Assembly: GCF_028882275.1 (NCBI RefSeq)
Contig: NZ_JARBUT010000024.1
Location: 1-64,000, forward strand
From: Nocardiopsis sp. N85
GTDB taxonomy: Bacteria > Actinomycetota > Actinomycetes > Streptosporangiales > Streptosporangiaceae
DNA length: 64,000 nucleotides
Direction: 5' to 3'
Under the pieces are notes generated by a model. It did not search any database, was not told the DNA's origin, and saw only the letters and a program-made list of their open reading frames with translations. This document shows, piece by piece, positions 8,607 to 16,020 of this stretch. Position numbers and translations under genes: made by a program. Numbering within the stretch: the first letter of the stretch is position 1; every line of letters starts with the position of its first letter.

Positions 8607-8783
8607 GACGGCGGTTGGCAGGGCGCCCGTGCCACTGAAGTCTCGCTCGACCGCTTCAGACATGGCGGCGTACGGGCCGGTGCCGCATACCTTCCGGAGC
8701 CCCGGGGCACCCTCGGCGGGGGGACGGCAGGGGGCGTGCGGGAGAGTGCGGCGTGGAGATCCCCCCGCATCGAGGAGAGGCAC

Positions 8784-9092
8784 ATGTCCCCTGTCCAGAT
8801 CATCCGTACGGTGGCCGCCGCGCTGATTGCCGGCGGCGCCGCCCTCGGGCTGGTTCCCGGCGGCTCGTGCGGGGCGGGCTGGTGGTCCCTGCCCAGTACC
8901 GGCGATTCGTTCGGGTGGTTCGCCTACACCCCCATCACGGACGGACCGCCCGTCCTGCCGCAGGACATGTGCGAGACGGCCACGGCTCCTCTGGGGTCCT
9001 GGGCGATCGCACTGGTCGTGATGGGAGCGGTCCTACTGGCGGGGGCGTGGTTCACCACCTCGCACCGGAGCGGCGGCGAGCCGAAGGAGTAG
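8784..9092 (+). CDS. Small membrane protein
   Basis: A 102-residue protein with GAGGAGAGG just upstream of ATG 8784. Two hydrophobic segments flank an extracytoplasmic loop: TVAAALIAGGAALGLVPGG near the start and WAIALVVMGAVLLAGAWF near the end. The loop contains GSCGAGWWSLP and PQDMCETATAP, so two cysteines could form a disulphide. The layout fits small actinobacterial membrane proteins of unknown function. It stands alone after the ATPase/nuclease pair with a 177-base gap, so it probably has its own promoter. Confidence 0.75.
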   Translation: MSPVQIIRTVAAALIAGGAALGLVPGGSCGAGWWSLPSTGDSFGWFAYTPITDGPPVLPQDMCETATAPLGSWAIALVVMGAVLLAGAWFTTSHRSGGEPKE

Positions 9093-9149
9093 GAGCCCCC
9101 CCGGTGCGGGGTCCGCGTCCACCGGGTTCGGACGGCCTACCATCGCGCT

Positions 9150-9938
9150 ATGGGCAGGGAACCTTCGACTCCGGGGGCGCCGTGGTTCGCGCGCGGCATC
9201 GCCCCGGTATGGGACCGGTTGGCCGCACCGGGCGGTGACGCGCCGCTTTTCCGGCGCTCGGATCTGGACGGGCTGCCCGCCCCGGTGGCCCGGTGGCTCG
9301 CCCGCGCCGTCGAACCGGGCACCCCGCTCGCCCGCACCGCGCTGCTGGAGATGTCCGGCCGCATCCTGGTCGGTGGCTGGCGGCGGTTCACCGCGCGGCA
9401 GGTCATCTCCGCCGGGCGCGGCTACGTCTGGGCGGCGACCGCCTGGTTCGGGTCGCTGCCCGTGTTCGGGTTCGACCGTTACTCCGACGGTACCGGGGAG
9501 ATGCGCTGGCGGCTGGCCGGTGCGCTGCCGGTGGTGTCGGCCTCCGGCGACGACATCGCCCGCAGCGCCGCCGGGCGACTGGCGGCCGAGCTGGTGCTGA
9601 CCCCCGGCGCGGCTCTGGCGCCGTTCGTGCGCTGGGAGGCGGTCGACGACACCTGGGCCGGGGCCCGGGTGGAGATCGGCGGCCGGATCCACACCCTGCG
9701 CGTGGAGGTCGACGCCGAGGGGACGCTACGGAGCGTGCGGCTGCCCCGGTGGGGTGACCCCGACGGGCGGGGGTTCGCCGAGCACACGTTCTTCTCGCTG
9801 TGCTCGGGGGAGCGCCGGTTCGGCGGTTTCCGGCTCCCGGCCCGGGTGACGGCGGGCTGGGACACCGGAGACCGGGGTGCTCCGGGGGACGCCGAACCCT
9901 TCATCGACATCGAGGTCACGTCGGCCGCCTTCCGCTGA
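9150..9938 (+). CDS. DUF6544/DUF6920-like hypothetical protein
   Basis: A 262-residue soluble protein without signal peptide. It contains the arrangement DLDGLPAPVARWLARAVEPG, then ALLEMSGRILVGGWRRFTARQVISAGRGYVWAA, then DGTGEMRWRLAGALPVVSASGDDIARSAAGRLAAELVLTP. That order is familiar from a widespread bacterial family of unknown function, assigned here from memory. The C-terminal half is beta-rich (RIHTLRVEVDAEGTLRSVRLPRWG, then FGGFRLPARVTAGWDTG), which would suit a lipid- or ligand-binding barrel. The gene is monocistronic as far as the sequence shows. Enzymatic function unknown. Confidence 0.78.
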   Translation: MGREPSTPGAPWFARGIAPVWDRLAAPGGDAPLFRRSDLDGLPAPVARWLARAVEPGTPLARTALLEMSGRILVGGWRRFTARQVISAGRGYVWAATAWFGSLPVFGFDRYSDGTGEMRWRLAGALPVVSASGDDIARSAAGRLAAELVLTPGAALAPFVRWEAVDDTWAGARVEIGGRIHTLRVEVDAEGTLRSVRLPRWGDPDGRGFAEHTFFSLCSGERRFGGFRLPARVTAGWDTGDRGAPGDAEPFIDIEVTSAAFR

Positions 9939-10002
9939 GCGGCCACGGCAGAACCGACCCGGCCCCTACGACTCCGAGGCCACACTGTTCTCGGAGGAAG
10001 GA

Positions 10003-10040
10003 AACTATTCCTTTACGGCAAGTGATTCTGGGAATACTCT
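10003..10040 (+). promoter_or_regulatory. Inverted-repeat promoter/operator motif, copy 1
   Basis: A 38-base element starting AACTATTCCTT and ending TTCTGGGAATACTCT. The arms ACTATTCC and GGAATACT form an imperfect inverted repeat. The same pattern recurs at 11683-11720 in front of the lasso-like precursor gene. It lies just upstream of the small protein/DUF6879/XRE cassette and could be the XRE protein's own binding site. Confidence 0.62.
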
Positions 10041-10075
10041 CCAAGGGACATGCTCCCCTCCCCAGAGGAGACCCG

Positions 10076-10276
10076 TTGGAGTTCACCAAGATCAGCGGCG
10101 GTTGTGAGGACGACCCGTGCCCCGCCGTGTACACGACCGACCGGAAGAGCTACATCGTTCAGGGATACACGATCAGCGACCCGGACGTCCTGCGGCGGTT
10201 GGGACTTCCGCCGGGAGAAAACGCTGTCGAGATTCCCCACGATCTCTTGGAGGGGCTTCGTGGCGAGGCTCGATGA
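10076..10276 (+). CDS. Small protein of the DUF6879/XRE cassette
   Basis: A 66-residue protein starting at TTG 10076, chosen because AGAGGAG lies seven bases upstream and the reading frame starts cleanly there. It contains a CEDDPCPAVY cysteine pair and ISDPDVLRRLGLPPGENAVEIPHDLLEGL. Similar small proteins often precede DUF6879 genes in actinobacteria. It overlaps the start of the DUF6879 gene by 17 bases in another frame, implying coupling. No enzymatic motif is visible. It may be a partner or sensor in the XRE cassette. Confidence 0.72.
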   Translation: MEFTKISGGCEDDPCPAVYTTDRKSYIVQGYTISDPDVLRRLGLPPGENAVEIPHDLLEGLRGEAR

Positions 10277-10805
10277 CGACCGGTTCAGTGCCCTGTTCCT
10301 CACCTCCGCCAAGAGCGTGTTCCGGTTGGAGACCCTGCCCGTCTACAACCCGGTGTCAGAGGGGGAGAAGTTCCGTGCCTACATGGCCGGTGACCCCTGT
10401 CCCCGGGTCGGCGTGGTCACCCCCTACATGCGAACGGTCATGGACCATGTCGCACAGGGTGTTCGCCGCTACCGCGTGCACGTCGTCCACAGCCCGCTGA
10501 CGGACTACCTGCGGTACGAGATGGAGTGGGGGTACGCGTTCAACGCCCAGGCCGGCGAGGAGATCCTCATTCTCGACACCGCCGAGCGCGGCCGACCGGA
10601 AGGCCTCCTGGATGAGGACTTCTGGTTCTTCGACGAGACCCACGTGGTGCGGATGGTCTACCGGGAGGACGGCGAGTACCTGGGAAGTGAACTCGTTGAG
10701 GACCCCGAACCGGTTCACTACCGCACCCAACGTGACCTCGCATTGGCCCAGGCCGTACCCTTCGACCAGTATTGGAGTGCCCATCCGCAGTACCACCGGG
10801 ACTGA
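10260..10805 (+). CDS. DUF6879 family protein
   Basis: A 181-residue protein starting at GTG 10260. Family landmarks include FRLETLPVYNPVSEGEKFRAYMAGDP, then RVHVVHSPLTDYLRYEMEWGYAFNAQAGEEI, then DFWFFDETHVVRMVYREDGEYLG and a C-terminal ALAQAVPFDQYW. This matches DUF6879, regularly found next to DUF5753-type XRE regulators. The gene overlaps the preceding small gene and its stop overlaps the next start in a TGATG arrangement. The biochemical role is not known. By analogy with DUF397, it probably regulates or is regulated by the XRE protein. Confidence 0.88.
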   Translation: MARLDDDRFSALFLTSAKSVFRLETLPVYNPVSEGEKFRAYMAGDPCPRVGVVTPYMRTVMDHVAQGVRRYRVHVVHSPLTDYLRYEMEWGYAFNAQAGEEILILDTAERGRPEGLLDEDFWFFDETHVVRMVYREDGEYLGSELVEDPEPVHYRTQRDLALAQAVPFDQYWSAHPQYHRD

Positions 10806-11644
10806 TGGCCATACCTGAGTCGTTCCACCAGGACCGCGCCGAGCTGGCCGACCGCCTCCGTCGGCTTCGCGCGGTCTCCGGTATGTCCGGCACACGTGTG
10901 GCCGAACTTCTCGGCTGGAGCCAGTCCAAGGTCTCCAAGATCGAGACGGGCAAAGTCACGCCCTCCGGCGAAGACGTCCGGTCGTTGCTCGATCTCTACC
11001 GTCCGGAAGTGAGAGAACGGGAAGCTCTGGAGGTTCTCTCCCGAACCCTGGGCGAGCGTCACCGCTCTCTGCTCATGCTGCGCAAACGCGGCCTGGACAA
11101 GGAACAGCGCACGATCCAACGGGTGGAGTCGTCCACCCGGGTTCTCCGGGTCTTCGAGCCGAGCGTTGTTCCCGGGCTCCTCCAGTCGGCTGAGTACGCA
11201 CGAGCGGTCTTCAGCCGCCCGCTCTCCGCCTCCGGTATCGATGCGACCAAGGCGATGAACGCCAGGATCGACCGTCAGGCGAGGTTGTTCGATCCGGATC
11301 ATCGGTTCCACTTCGTCATCACAGAGGCCGCCCTGCGCTGGCGCATGGGAGGGGCCGCAACGATGGTGGGGCAGATGGACCGCCTGGCGAACCTGTCCAC
11401 TCTCGTGAACGTGCGGCTGGGTTTGCTTCCCTGGGACGTGGAAGTTCCCGAACTGCCCAACAACGGATTCGACATTCGGGACGACAGAGAGGTGGCGGTG
11501 GAGGGGTTCACCACCCACCGGCTTCTGACCGACCCCCGCGACGTCCGCTTCCACCTGGACGTCTTCCAACTGTTCGCTGACGCCGCCGTCTACGACGACG
11601 AAGCCCGGGCGTTCCTGACCGAGCTGGCGCGCGAACACGCCTGA
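10805..11644 (+). CDS. WhiJ-type XRE regulator (HTH + DUF5753)
   Basis: A 279-residue regulator with an N-terminal helix-turn-helix (AELADRLRRLRAVSGMSGTRVAELLGWSQSKVSKIETG) and a DUF5753 domain. The latter has EPSVVPGLLQSAEYARAVF, then FVITEAALRWRMGG and an acidic C-terminal RAFLTELAREHA. The ATG start overlaps the stop of the DUF6879 gene. It is the second regulator of this class in the window (the other is at 2011-2772) and differs in partner: DUF6879 rather than DUF397. Matching inverted repeats at 10003 and 11683 suggest that it controls its own operon and the downstream lasso-like precursor. Confidence 0.92.
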   Translation: MAIPESFHQDRAELADRLRRLRAVSGMSGTRVAELLGWSQSKVSKIETGKVTPSGEDVRSLLDLYRPEVREREALEVLSRTLGERHRSLLMLRKRGLDKEQRTIQRVESSTRVLRVFEPSVVPGLLQSAEYARAVFSRPLSASGIDATKAMNARIDRQARLFDPDHRFHFVITEAALRWRMGGAATMVGQMDRLANLSTLVNVRLGLLPWDVEVPELPNNGFDIRDDREVAVEGFTTHRLLTDPRDVRFHLDVFQLFADAAVYDDEARAFLTELAREHA

Positions 11645-11682
11645 CGGCCTCTCATCGGGTTGATCTCACCGAACCGCCACAC

Positions 11683-11720
11683 AACTATTCCTTGATGCTG
11701 TAGGTTTCTGAGAATAGTCT
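11683..11720 (+). promoter_or_regulatory. Inverted-repeat promoter/operator motif, copy 2
   Basis: Starts AACTATTCCTT and ends TTCTGAGAATAGTCT; ACTATTC and GAATAGT form a perfect 7-base inverted repeat. It shares both ends and the spacing with the element at 10003-10040. It lies 54 bases upstream of the precursor gene, in the right place for a promoter or operator. Confidence 0.65.
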
Positions 11721-11773
11721 CTTGTTGTGTGGGAGGGAAGACTCCCGACCCACCCTCCTGGAAGGACACCCCC

Positions 11774-11893
11774 ATGGAACAGCAGACCTCCTACGAGCCC
11801 CCGACCGTCACCGACCTCGGCGACGCCCGCGAACTCATCCTCGGCACCGGCGCGCACGACACCGCCGACATGAACACCGCCCGGTACAACTGA
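11774..11893 (+). CDS. Lasso-peptide-like RiPP precursor
   Basis: A 39-residue peptide with GGAAGGA eight bases upstream. The leader has the YxxPxLxxxG-type recognition motif: Y7-E-P-P10-T-V12-T-D-L-G16. Aligning the following ELILG with the usual ELTLG puts the cut before G24, giving the core GTGAHDTADMNTARYN. In that core G1 could form a nine-residue macrolactam ring with D9 (D32 of the precursor), leaving a seven-residue tail. The leader residue at -2, normally Thr, is Ile here. Immediately downstream is a cyclase fragment. The precursor identification rests on motif and context; no leader peptidase or RRE gene is in view. Confidence 0.68.
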   Translation: MEQQTSYEPPTVTDLGDARELILGTGAHDTADMNTARYN

Positions 11894-11901
11894 CCGTCAC
11901 G

Positions 11902-12340
11902 ATGACGACGGCGTCGAGCGTGGAACGCGCGCTGACCGCCCTTGCCGCCCGGCACCCCCTGGTGCCGGTGCGGCGCGTCGGCGACGAACACCGTGGAGCG
12001 GTCCTGTTCGGTGAATGCCTCGCCGACCCCGCAGAGGTGGAGGAGGCGTTCGCCGCCACCGGGACCGCCCCGCCCGCCCGGGCCCTGGAAGCGCTGCGTG
12101 TGTTCCCCGGCCGCTACGGGGTGGCCTGCCACGACGCGGAGGAGACGGCGGTGACCAGCGATCTCGCCGGGGTCCTCCGAGTCTGGTTCCGGGTGGCCGA
12201 CGCGACCGCCCCGGCCCGGTTCGCCCTGACCCCGACGGCCCTCCTCGACCCGCACCGGCTCCGAGTCGATCCGGGCGGACTCGCCATGAGGCTGTTCGTC
12301 CCCGACGCCGTGGGCACCCTGCCGGAAGGTGATCCGTTTC
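11902..12340 (+). pseudogene. Truncated lasso cyclase / asparagine synthase-like gene
   Basis: Only the N-terminal glutamine-amidotransferase-like part survives, about 146 residues. It keeps RGAVLFGECLADPAEVEEAFAA, then ALRVFPGRYGVACHDAEETAVTSDLAGVLRVWFR, and LAMRLFVPDAVGTLPEGDPF. The last stretch normally precedes GVRRLPPGH in asparagine-synthase-like lasso cyclases. After codon Q at about 12340, homology ends and the frame continues as antisense of the membrane gene whose stop lies at 12339. The ATP-binding synthetase domain is missing. It begins eight bases after the precursor stop, so it was once in the same operon. I read this as a rearrangement relic and non-functional. Confidence 0.75.
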
Positions 12341-13007
12341 AGATGCCGCCGCCGGCCCGCCACAGCAGGACCGATGAGAACACCGACAAGGTGCTGAACA
12401 GGAGGGTGAACGGGACGGCGATCGCCAGGGCGAGCGCCCGGGGCGCGAGGCCGCGGCAGGCCAGGAGCACCAGGGCGGCGGCGCACAGGTCGAGAACGTA
12501 GATGCGCGGGTCGGCGTGCTCCGTCGCGTGGGTGCCGACGCTGTATCGGAGATGGACAGGGGCGAGCAGCAGGCCGATGACCAGGGAGGCCGCCGTCGCA
12601 CGGCGGAGCGGTTCGCCGTCCCGCAGCCGGTGGCCCATGAACCCGAGCAGCGCCCCGAAGGCCAGGGCGATGACCACCCATGCCCGGTACTCCAGGTCGT
12701 TCTGGGCGTACTCGATGAACCTGACCCCGACGAAGTGGCCGAGCACCCCGCCCAGAAGGGCGGTCATCCCCGCCAGAGAGGCAGGGCCCGGCCGGGACGC
12801 GGCCCACCCCGCCAGCACCGCCGGTACGACGAACAGGCCGTACGAGGCCGCGGGATACTCGTCGGGTTTGAAGACGTACAGCGCCGAGAGCGCCCCGCAC
12901 ATCGCGCCCAGGACCGCCGCCGCGAGCGGTAGTGGCCACGGGTGCCGGTGCCGGAACCCACGCAGAGCGGAGGGAGGTGGCTGCGGCGATTCGCCCAGGC
13001 CGTGCAT
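12339..13007 (-). CDS. Polytopic membrane protein (DUF6518-like), paralogue of 3854-4564
   Basis: A 222-residue protein with about six membrane segments. Shared landmarks with the protein at 3854-4564 are YGLFVVPAVLAGW, GVLGHFVG, EYAQNDLEYRAW and LDLCAAALVLLACRG in the same order. I chose ATG 13007 because it gives an N-terminus that matches the paralogue; an in-frame ATG at 13094 would add 29 residues. Its stop codon sits exactly where the lasso-cyclase reading frame loses homology, so it was probably brought in by the rearrangement that broke that gene. Function unknown. Confidence 0.8.
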   Translation of the reverse strand: MHGLGESPQPPPSALRGFRHRHPWPLPLAAAVLGAMCGALSALYVFKPDEYPAASYGLFVVPAVLAGWAASRPGPASLAGMTALLGGVLGHFVGVRFIEYAQNDLEYRAWVVIALAFGALLGFMGHRLRDGEPLRRATAASLVIGLLLAPVHLRYSVGTHATEHADPRIYVLDLCAAALVLLACRGLAPRALALAIAVPFTLLFSTLSVFSSVLLWRAGGGI

Positions 13008-13227
13008 CCGGTCCACTTCTCCGATCCTGTCAGGTCGTCTCTCTTCCCGAGCCGGGTGGAGGAAGGCTGCCGCGCAGGCCGGGATGAAGGGCATCGGTCA
13101 CCCGCTCCCGCCCGCGCGGCGCCCCGCCTCCGAAAGCCCCTCCGGGACCGGGTCATCTCCCGGCACCGTCCCTCCGCCCCTCCGCCGTCGCGCCCTACCG
13201 CTCCGGGGCGGCCGGCACCCGTGTCCG

Positions 13228-13902
13228 TCAGCCGTTCGTGGTCGCCACGCCCTGGGAGAAGGTGAGCTGCCCGCCGTTGAGCATGTACACGTCGTACGGG
13301 CTGATGGTGTCCTCCGCCGAGTCCACCCATTCCACCCCGCCGTCACGCGCGTGGCACGTGAAGTCCGCCGGGTCCTCGGCCCCCGGGGCCAGGACGGCCA
13401 CGTCGTCCATGTCGCAGAACACCGCCTCCGCCCCGCTCTGGTGACGCAGGTTCTCCTCCGCGAACGCGCGGGTGAGCGGCACCTCCGGGTGTTCGATGGA
13501 GAAGGCGATCCCACCGGAGCCCTCCTCCGAGGTGAGCGGGAACTCCAGATCGACGTCCCCGTAGACCAGCGTGCAGGTGTGGCTCGCTCCCGCCTCCTCG
13601 CGCATCTCCGCCGGACACTCGGCGACGGCCTCCGGGTCCACGGCGCCCGCGATCCCGGAGACGTCCGCCAGCAGGTGCCAGGCCGCCCGTTCGGCGACGG
13701 GGGCCGAGTCGTCGGGCCGGTCCGGCAGCCCGGACAGGTCCGCCTCCGGCGGGTCGGCGGGCACCTCGCCCTCCACGAGCAGCGCGGACAGGTCCTCCTG
13801 GGAGGCCTCACCCGGGGCCTCGGGGGCGCCGCCCGAGCAGGCGGTCAGCGCCAGGGCGAGGGCGGCCACGGGCAGCAGGGTCGTGCGGGGGAACAGGGGC
13901 AT
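13228..13902 (-). CDS. Putative lipoprotein
   Basis: A 224-residue secreted protein. The signal peptide MPLFPRTTLLPVAALALALTAC ends in a lipobox (LTAC) with C22 as the predicted lipidated cysteine. The mature part begins with an acidic, proline-rich linker. A core with AECPAEMREEAGASHTCTLVYG recalls the CP...G..C pattern of DUF4333-like secreted proteins. A further C pair lies in VFCDMDDV and FTCHARDG. ATG 13902 was preferred over the longer frame start at 14004 since it fits a lipoprotein signal. It is monocistronic and convergent with the membrane gene upstream in coordinates. Function unknown. Confidence 0.82.
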   Translation of the reverse strand: MPLFPRTTLLPVAALALALTACSGGAPEAPGEASQEDLSALLVEGEVPADPPEADLSGLPDRPDDSAPVAERAAWHLLADVSGIAGAVDPEAVAECPAEMREEAGASHTCTLVYGDVDLEFPLTSEEGSGGIAFSIEHPEVPLTRAFAEENLRHQSGAEAVFCDMDDVAVLAPGAEDPADFTCHARDGGVEWVDSAEDTISPYDVYMLNGGQLTFSQGVATTNG

Positions 13903-14145
13903 CGTCGCGTTCTTCCGTCGTCGGTTCTTCGTTGCTTCTTCGTCGGCTCTCCGGAACGGCGGGCGGAACGCCGTCCCGGCGGAGTGGGACGCGTCCGACT
14001 CCACGTCGGTTCGCGGTCACTGTGCGACACATCTCCCGCGACCGGGCGGGCGAGGGAAAAGCGACGGTCATGTGAGGGTCCGCACGTGCCCTGTGCCACA
14101 CCCCCGCCGCCCCGGATCCGAATCCCGTTCTCTACCATCCGAGGT

Positions 14146-16020
14146 ATGGACGTCCCAGAGAGCGGCGCCGCCGGATCCGGCGCCCCCGACCTCGCCGAGG
14201 GGTTCCCGGTCCCCACCCCGGACCGGTGGCGACGGCTCGTCGCCGCGGTGCTCCGCAAGAGCGGTGTCGCCGAAGAACGCCTCGCCGACCACCCCGAAGC
14301 CGTGCTGGCCACCCGCACCTACGACGGCTTCGACATCGCCCCCCTGGCCACCTCCGAGCCCCCGGCCGCCGATCCCGGCTACCCCGGAATGGCTCCCTTC
14401 ACCCGTGGTCACCGCCCCGGCGGCGCCGTCGCCGGTGGCTGGGACATCCGCGCCCGCTACTCGGACGCGGACCCCGGGACACTGCGCCGCCGCGTCCACA
14501 CCGACCTGATGAACGGGGTCTCCTCCCTGTGGATCGCGGTCGGCGACGGCCGGCTGTCGGCGGACCGTCTCGGCACGGCCCTCACCGACGTCCACCTCGA
14601 CCTCGCGCCCGTGGTCCTGGAACCCGGCGCCGCCTTCGCCGAGGCCGCCGACGCCCTGCTGAGCGCGCACGCCGACGCCGAGGTCCCCGACGGCCGGATC
14701 ATCTCCCACCTGGGCATCGACCCGCTCACCGCGGCCGCCCGTGCCGGGGCCCGCCCCGACGTCATGGACGCCGTCCGGTTCGCCGTCGACCGCGCCCGGG
14801 ACCGCCCCGGTCTCGGCCTGACGGTCGCCGACGCCACCCTCGTGCACAACGCGGGCGGCTCCGACGGCCAGGAACTCGGTTACGCGATCGCCGCCGGCGC
14901 CGCACTGCTCCGGGCCCTCGTCGCCGCCGGCCTGGACATCGCCGACGCCGCCGGACGCATCGAGTTCCGGCTCGCCGTGAGCACCGACCAGTTCGCGGGC
15001 ATCGCCAAGCTCCGCGCGGTCCGCGCCATGTGGAACCGGGTCCTGGAGGTCTCCGGGGTGCCCGCGGACCGCCGCCCGATGAAGGTCCACGCGGTCACCT
15101 CCGAGGCGATGCTCACCCGCAGGGACCCGCACGTGAACATGCTGCGCACCACCGTGGCCTGCTTCGCCGCCGGTGTGGGCGGTGCCGACTCCGTCACCGT
15201 CCTGCCCTACGACGCGGCCGTGGGCCTGTCCGACGACTTCGCCCGCCGCATCGCCCGCAACACCCAGGCCCTCCTCATCGAGGAGTCCCACCTGGCGCGG
15301 GTCATCGACCCCGCCGGCGGCTCCTTCCACGTGGAGGCGCTCACCCGCGACCTCTACCTCGCCGGATGGGCCTTCCTCCAGGAGATCGAGGCCTCCGGGG
15401 GCGCGGCCGAGGTCATCGAGGACGGATGGCTGCGCGAGCGCGTCGACGACGTGTGGGAACGCCGCCGCCGGGACCTGGCGCACCGGCGCGCGCCGCTGAC
15501 CGGCGTGAGCGAGTTCCCGAACCTCGCCGAGCGGCCCCTCGCCCGCGAGCCCCTCCCCGAACGCGACTCCTGGTTCCCGGTGCGCCGCTACGCCGGTGAA
15601 TTCGAGGAGCTGCGCGACCGCTCCGACGCCGCCCCCGACCGCCCCACCGCGTTCCTGGCCACCCTGGGCCCGGTCGCCGCGCACACCGCGCGGGCCACCT
15701 TCGCCGCGAACCTCCTCGCCGCCGGCGGCGTCGACACCCACCGCCCCGGCCCCCTGGAGGACGCCGAGGCCGTCGCCCGCGCGTTCACCGCGTCCGGCCT
15801 GCGGGTGGCGGTGCTGTGCTCCTCCGAGAAGGTCTACGCCGAGCACGTCGAGGCCGCCGTCGAGGCGCTGAGGAACGCCGGAGCCGAGCGCGTCCTGCTG
15901 GCGGGCGCCCCCCGCGCACTGGACGCGGACGCCTTCCTGCACCAGGGGTGCGACGCCGTCGCCCTCCTCACCGAACTGGTCGATCTTCTGGTCCCGAACA
16001 CCCAGGGGGCGAGCGCATGA
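14146..16020 (+). CDS. mutA: Methylmalonyl-CoA mutase small subunit
   Basis: A 624-residue homologue of the mutase alpha/beta barrel, matching the small (non-catalytic) subunit length. It keeps SSLWIAVGDG, then RIEFRLAVSTDQFAGIAKLRAVRAMWNRV and RIARNTQALLIEESHLARVIDPAGGSFHVEALT, which align with the large subunit. The C-terminal cobalamin domain lacks the DxHxxG motif, as expected for this subunit. The stop overlaps the start of mutB (ATGA). The heterodimer interconverts methylmalonyl-CoA and succinyl-CoA, feeding propionyl-CoA carbon into the TCA cycle or supplying methylmalonyl-CoA for polyketides. Confidence 0.95.
   Translation: MDVPESGAAGSGAPDLAEGFPVPTPDRWRRLVAAVLRKSGVAEERLADHPEAVLATRTYDGFDIAPLATSEPPAADPGYPGMAPFTRGHRPGGAVAGGWDIRARYSDADPGTLRRRVHTDLMNGVSSLWIAVGDGRLSADRLGTALTDVHLDLAPVVLEPGAAFAEAADALLSAHADAEVPDGRIISHLGIDPLTAAARAGARPDVMDAVRFAVDRARDRPGLGLTVADATLVHNAGGSDGQELGYAIAAGAALLRALVAAGLDIADAAGRIEFRLAVSTDQFAGIAKLRAVRAMWNRVLEVSGVPADRRPMKVHAVTSEAMLTRRDPHVNMLRTTVACFAAGVGGADSVTVLPYDAAVGLSDDFARRIARNTQALLIEESHLARVIDPAGGSFHVEALTRDLYLAGWAFLQEIEASGGAAEVIEDGWLRERVDDVWERRRRDLAHRRAPLTGVSEFPNLAERPLAREPLPERDSWFPVRRYAGEFEELRDRSDAAPDRPTAFLATLGPVAAHTARATFAANLLAAGGVDTHRPGPLEDAEAVARAFTASGLRVAVLCSSEKVYAEHVEAAVEALRNAGAERVLLAGAPRALDADAFLHQGCDAVALLTELVDLLVPNTQGASA

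Noticed and set aside
9800..10076. Longer frame joining the DUF6544-like gene end with the small protein
   Set aside because: Overlaps the upstream gene out of frame; TTG 10076 has a proper ribosome site.
13903..14145. Cobalamin riboswitch before mutA
   Set aside because: Looked for a B12-box-like core (GCCACTG) and paired arms; none found.
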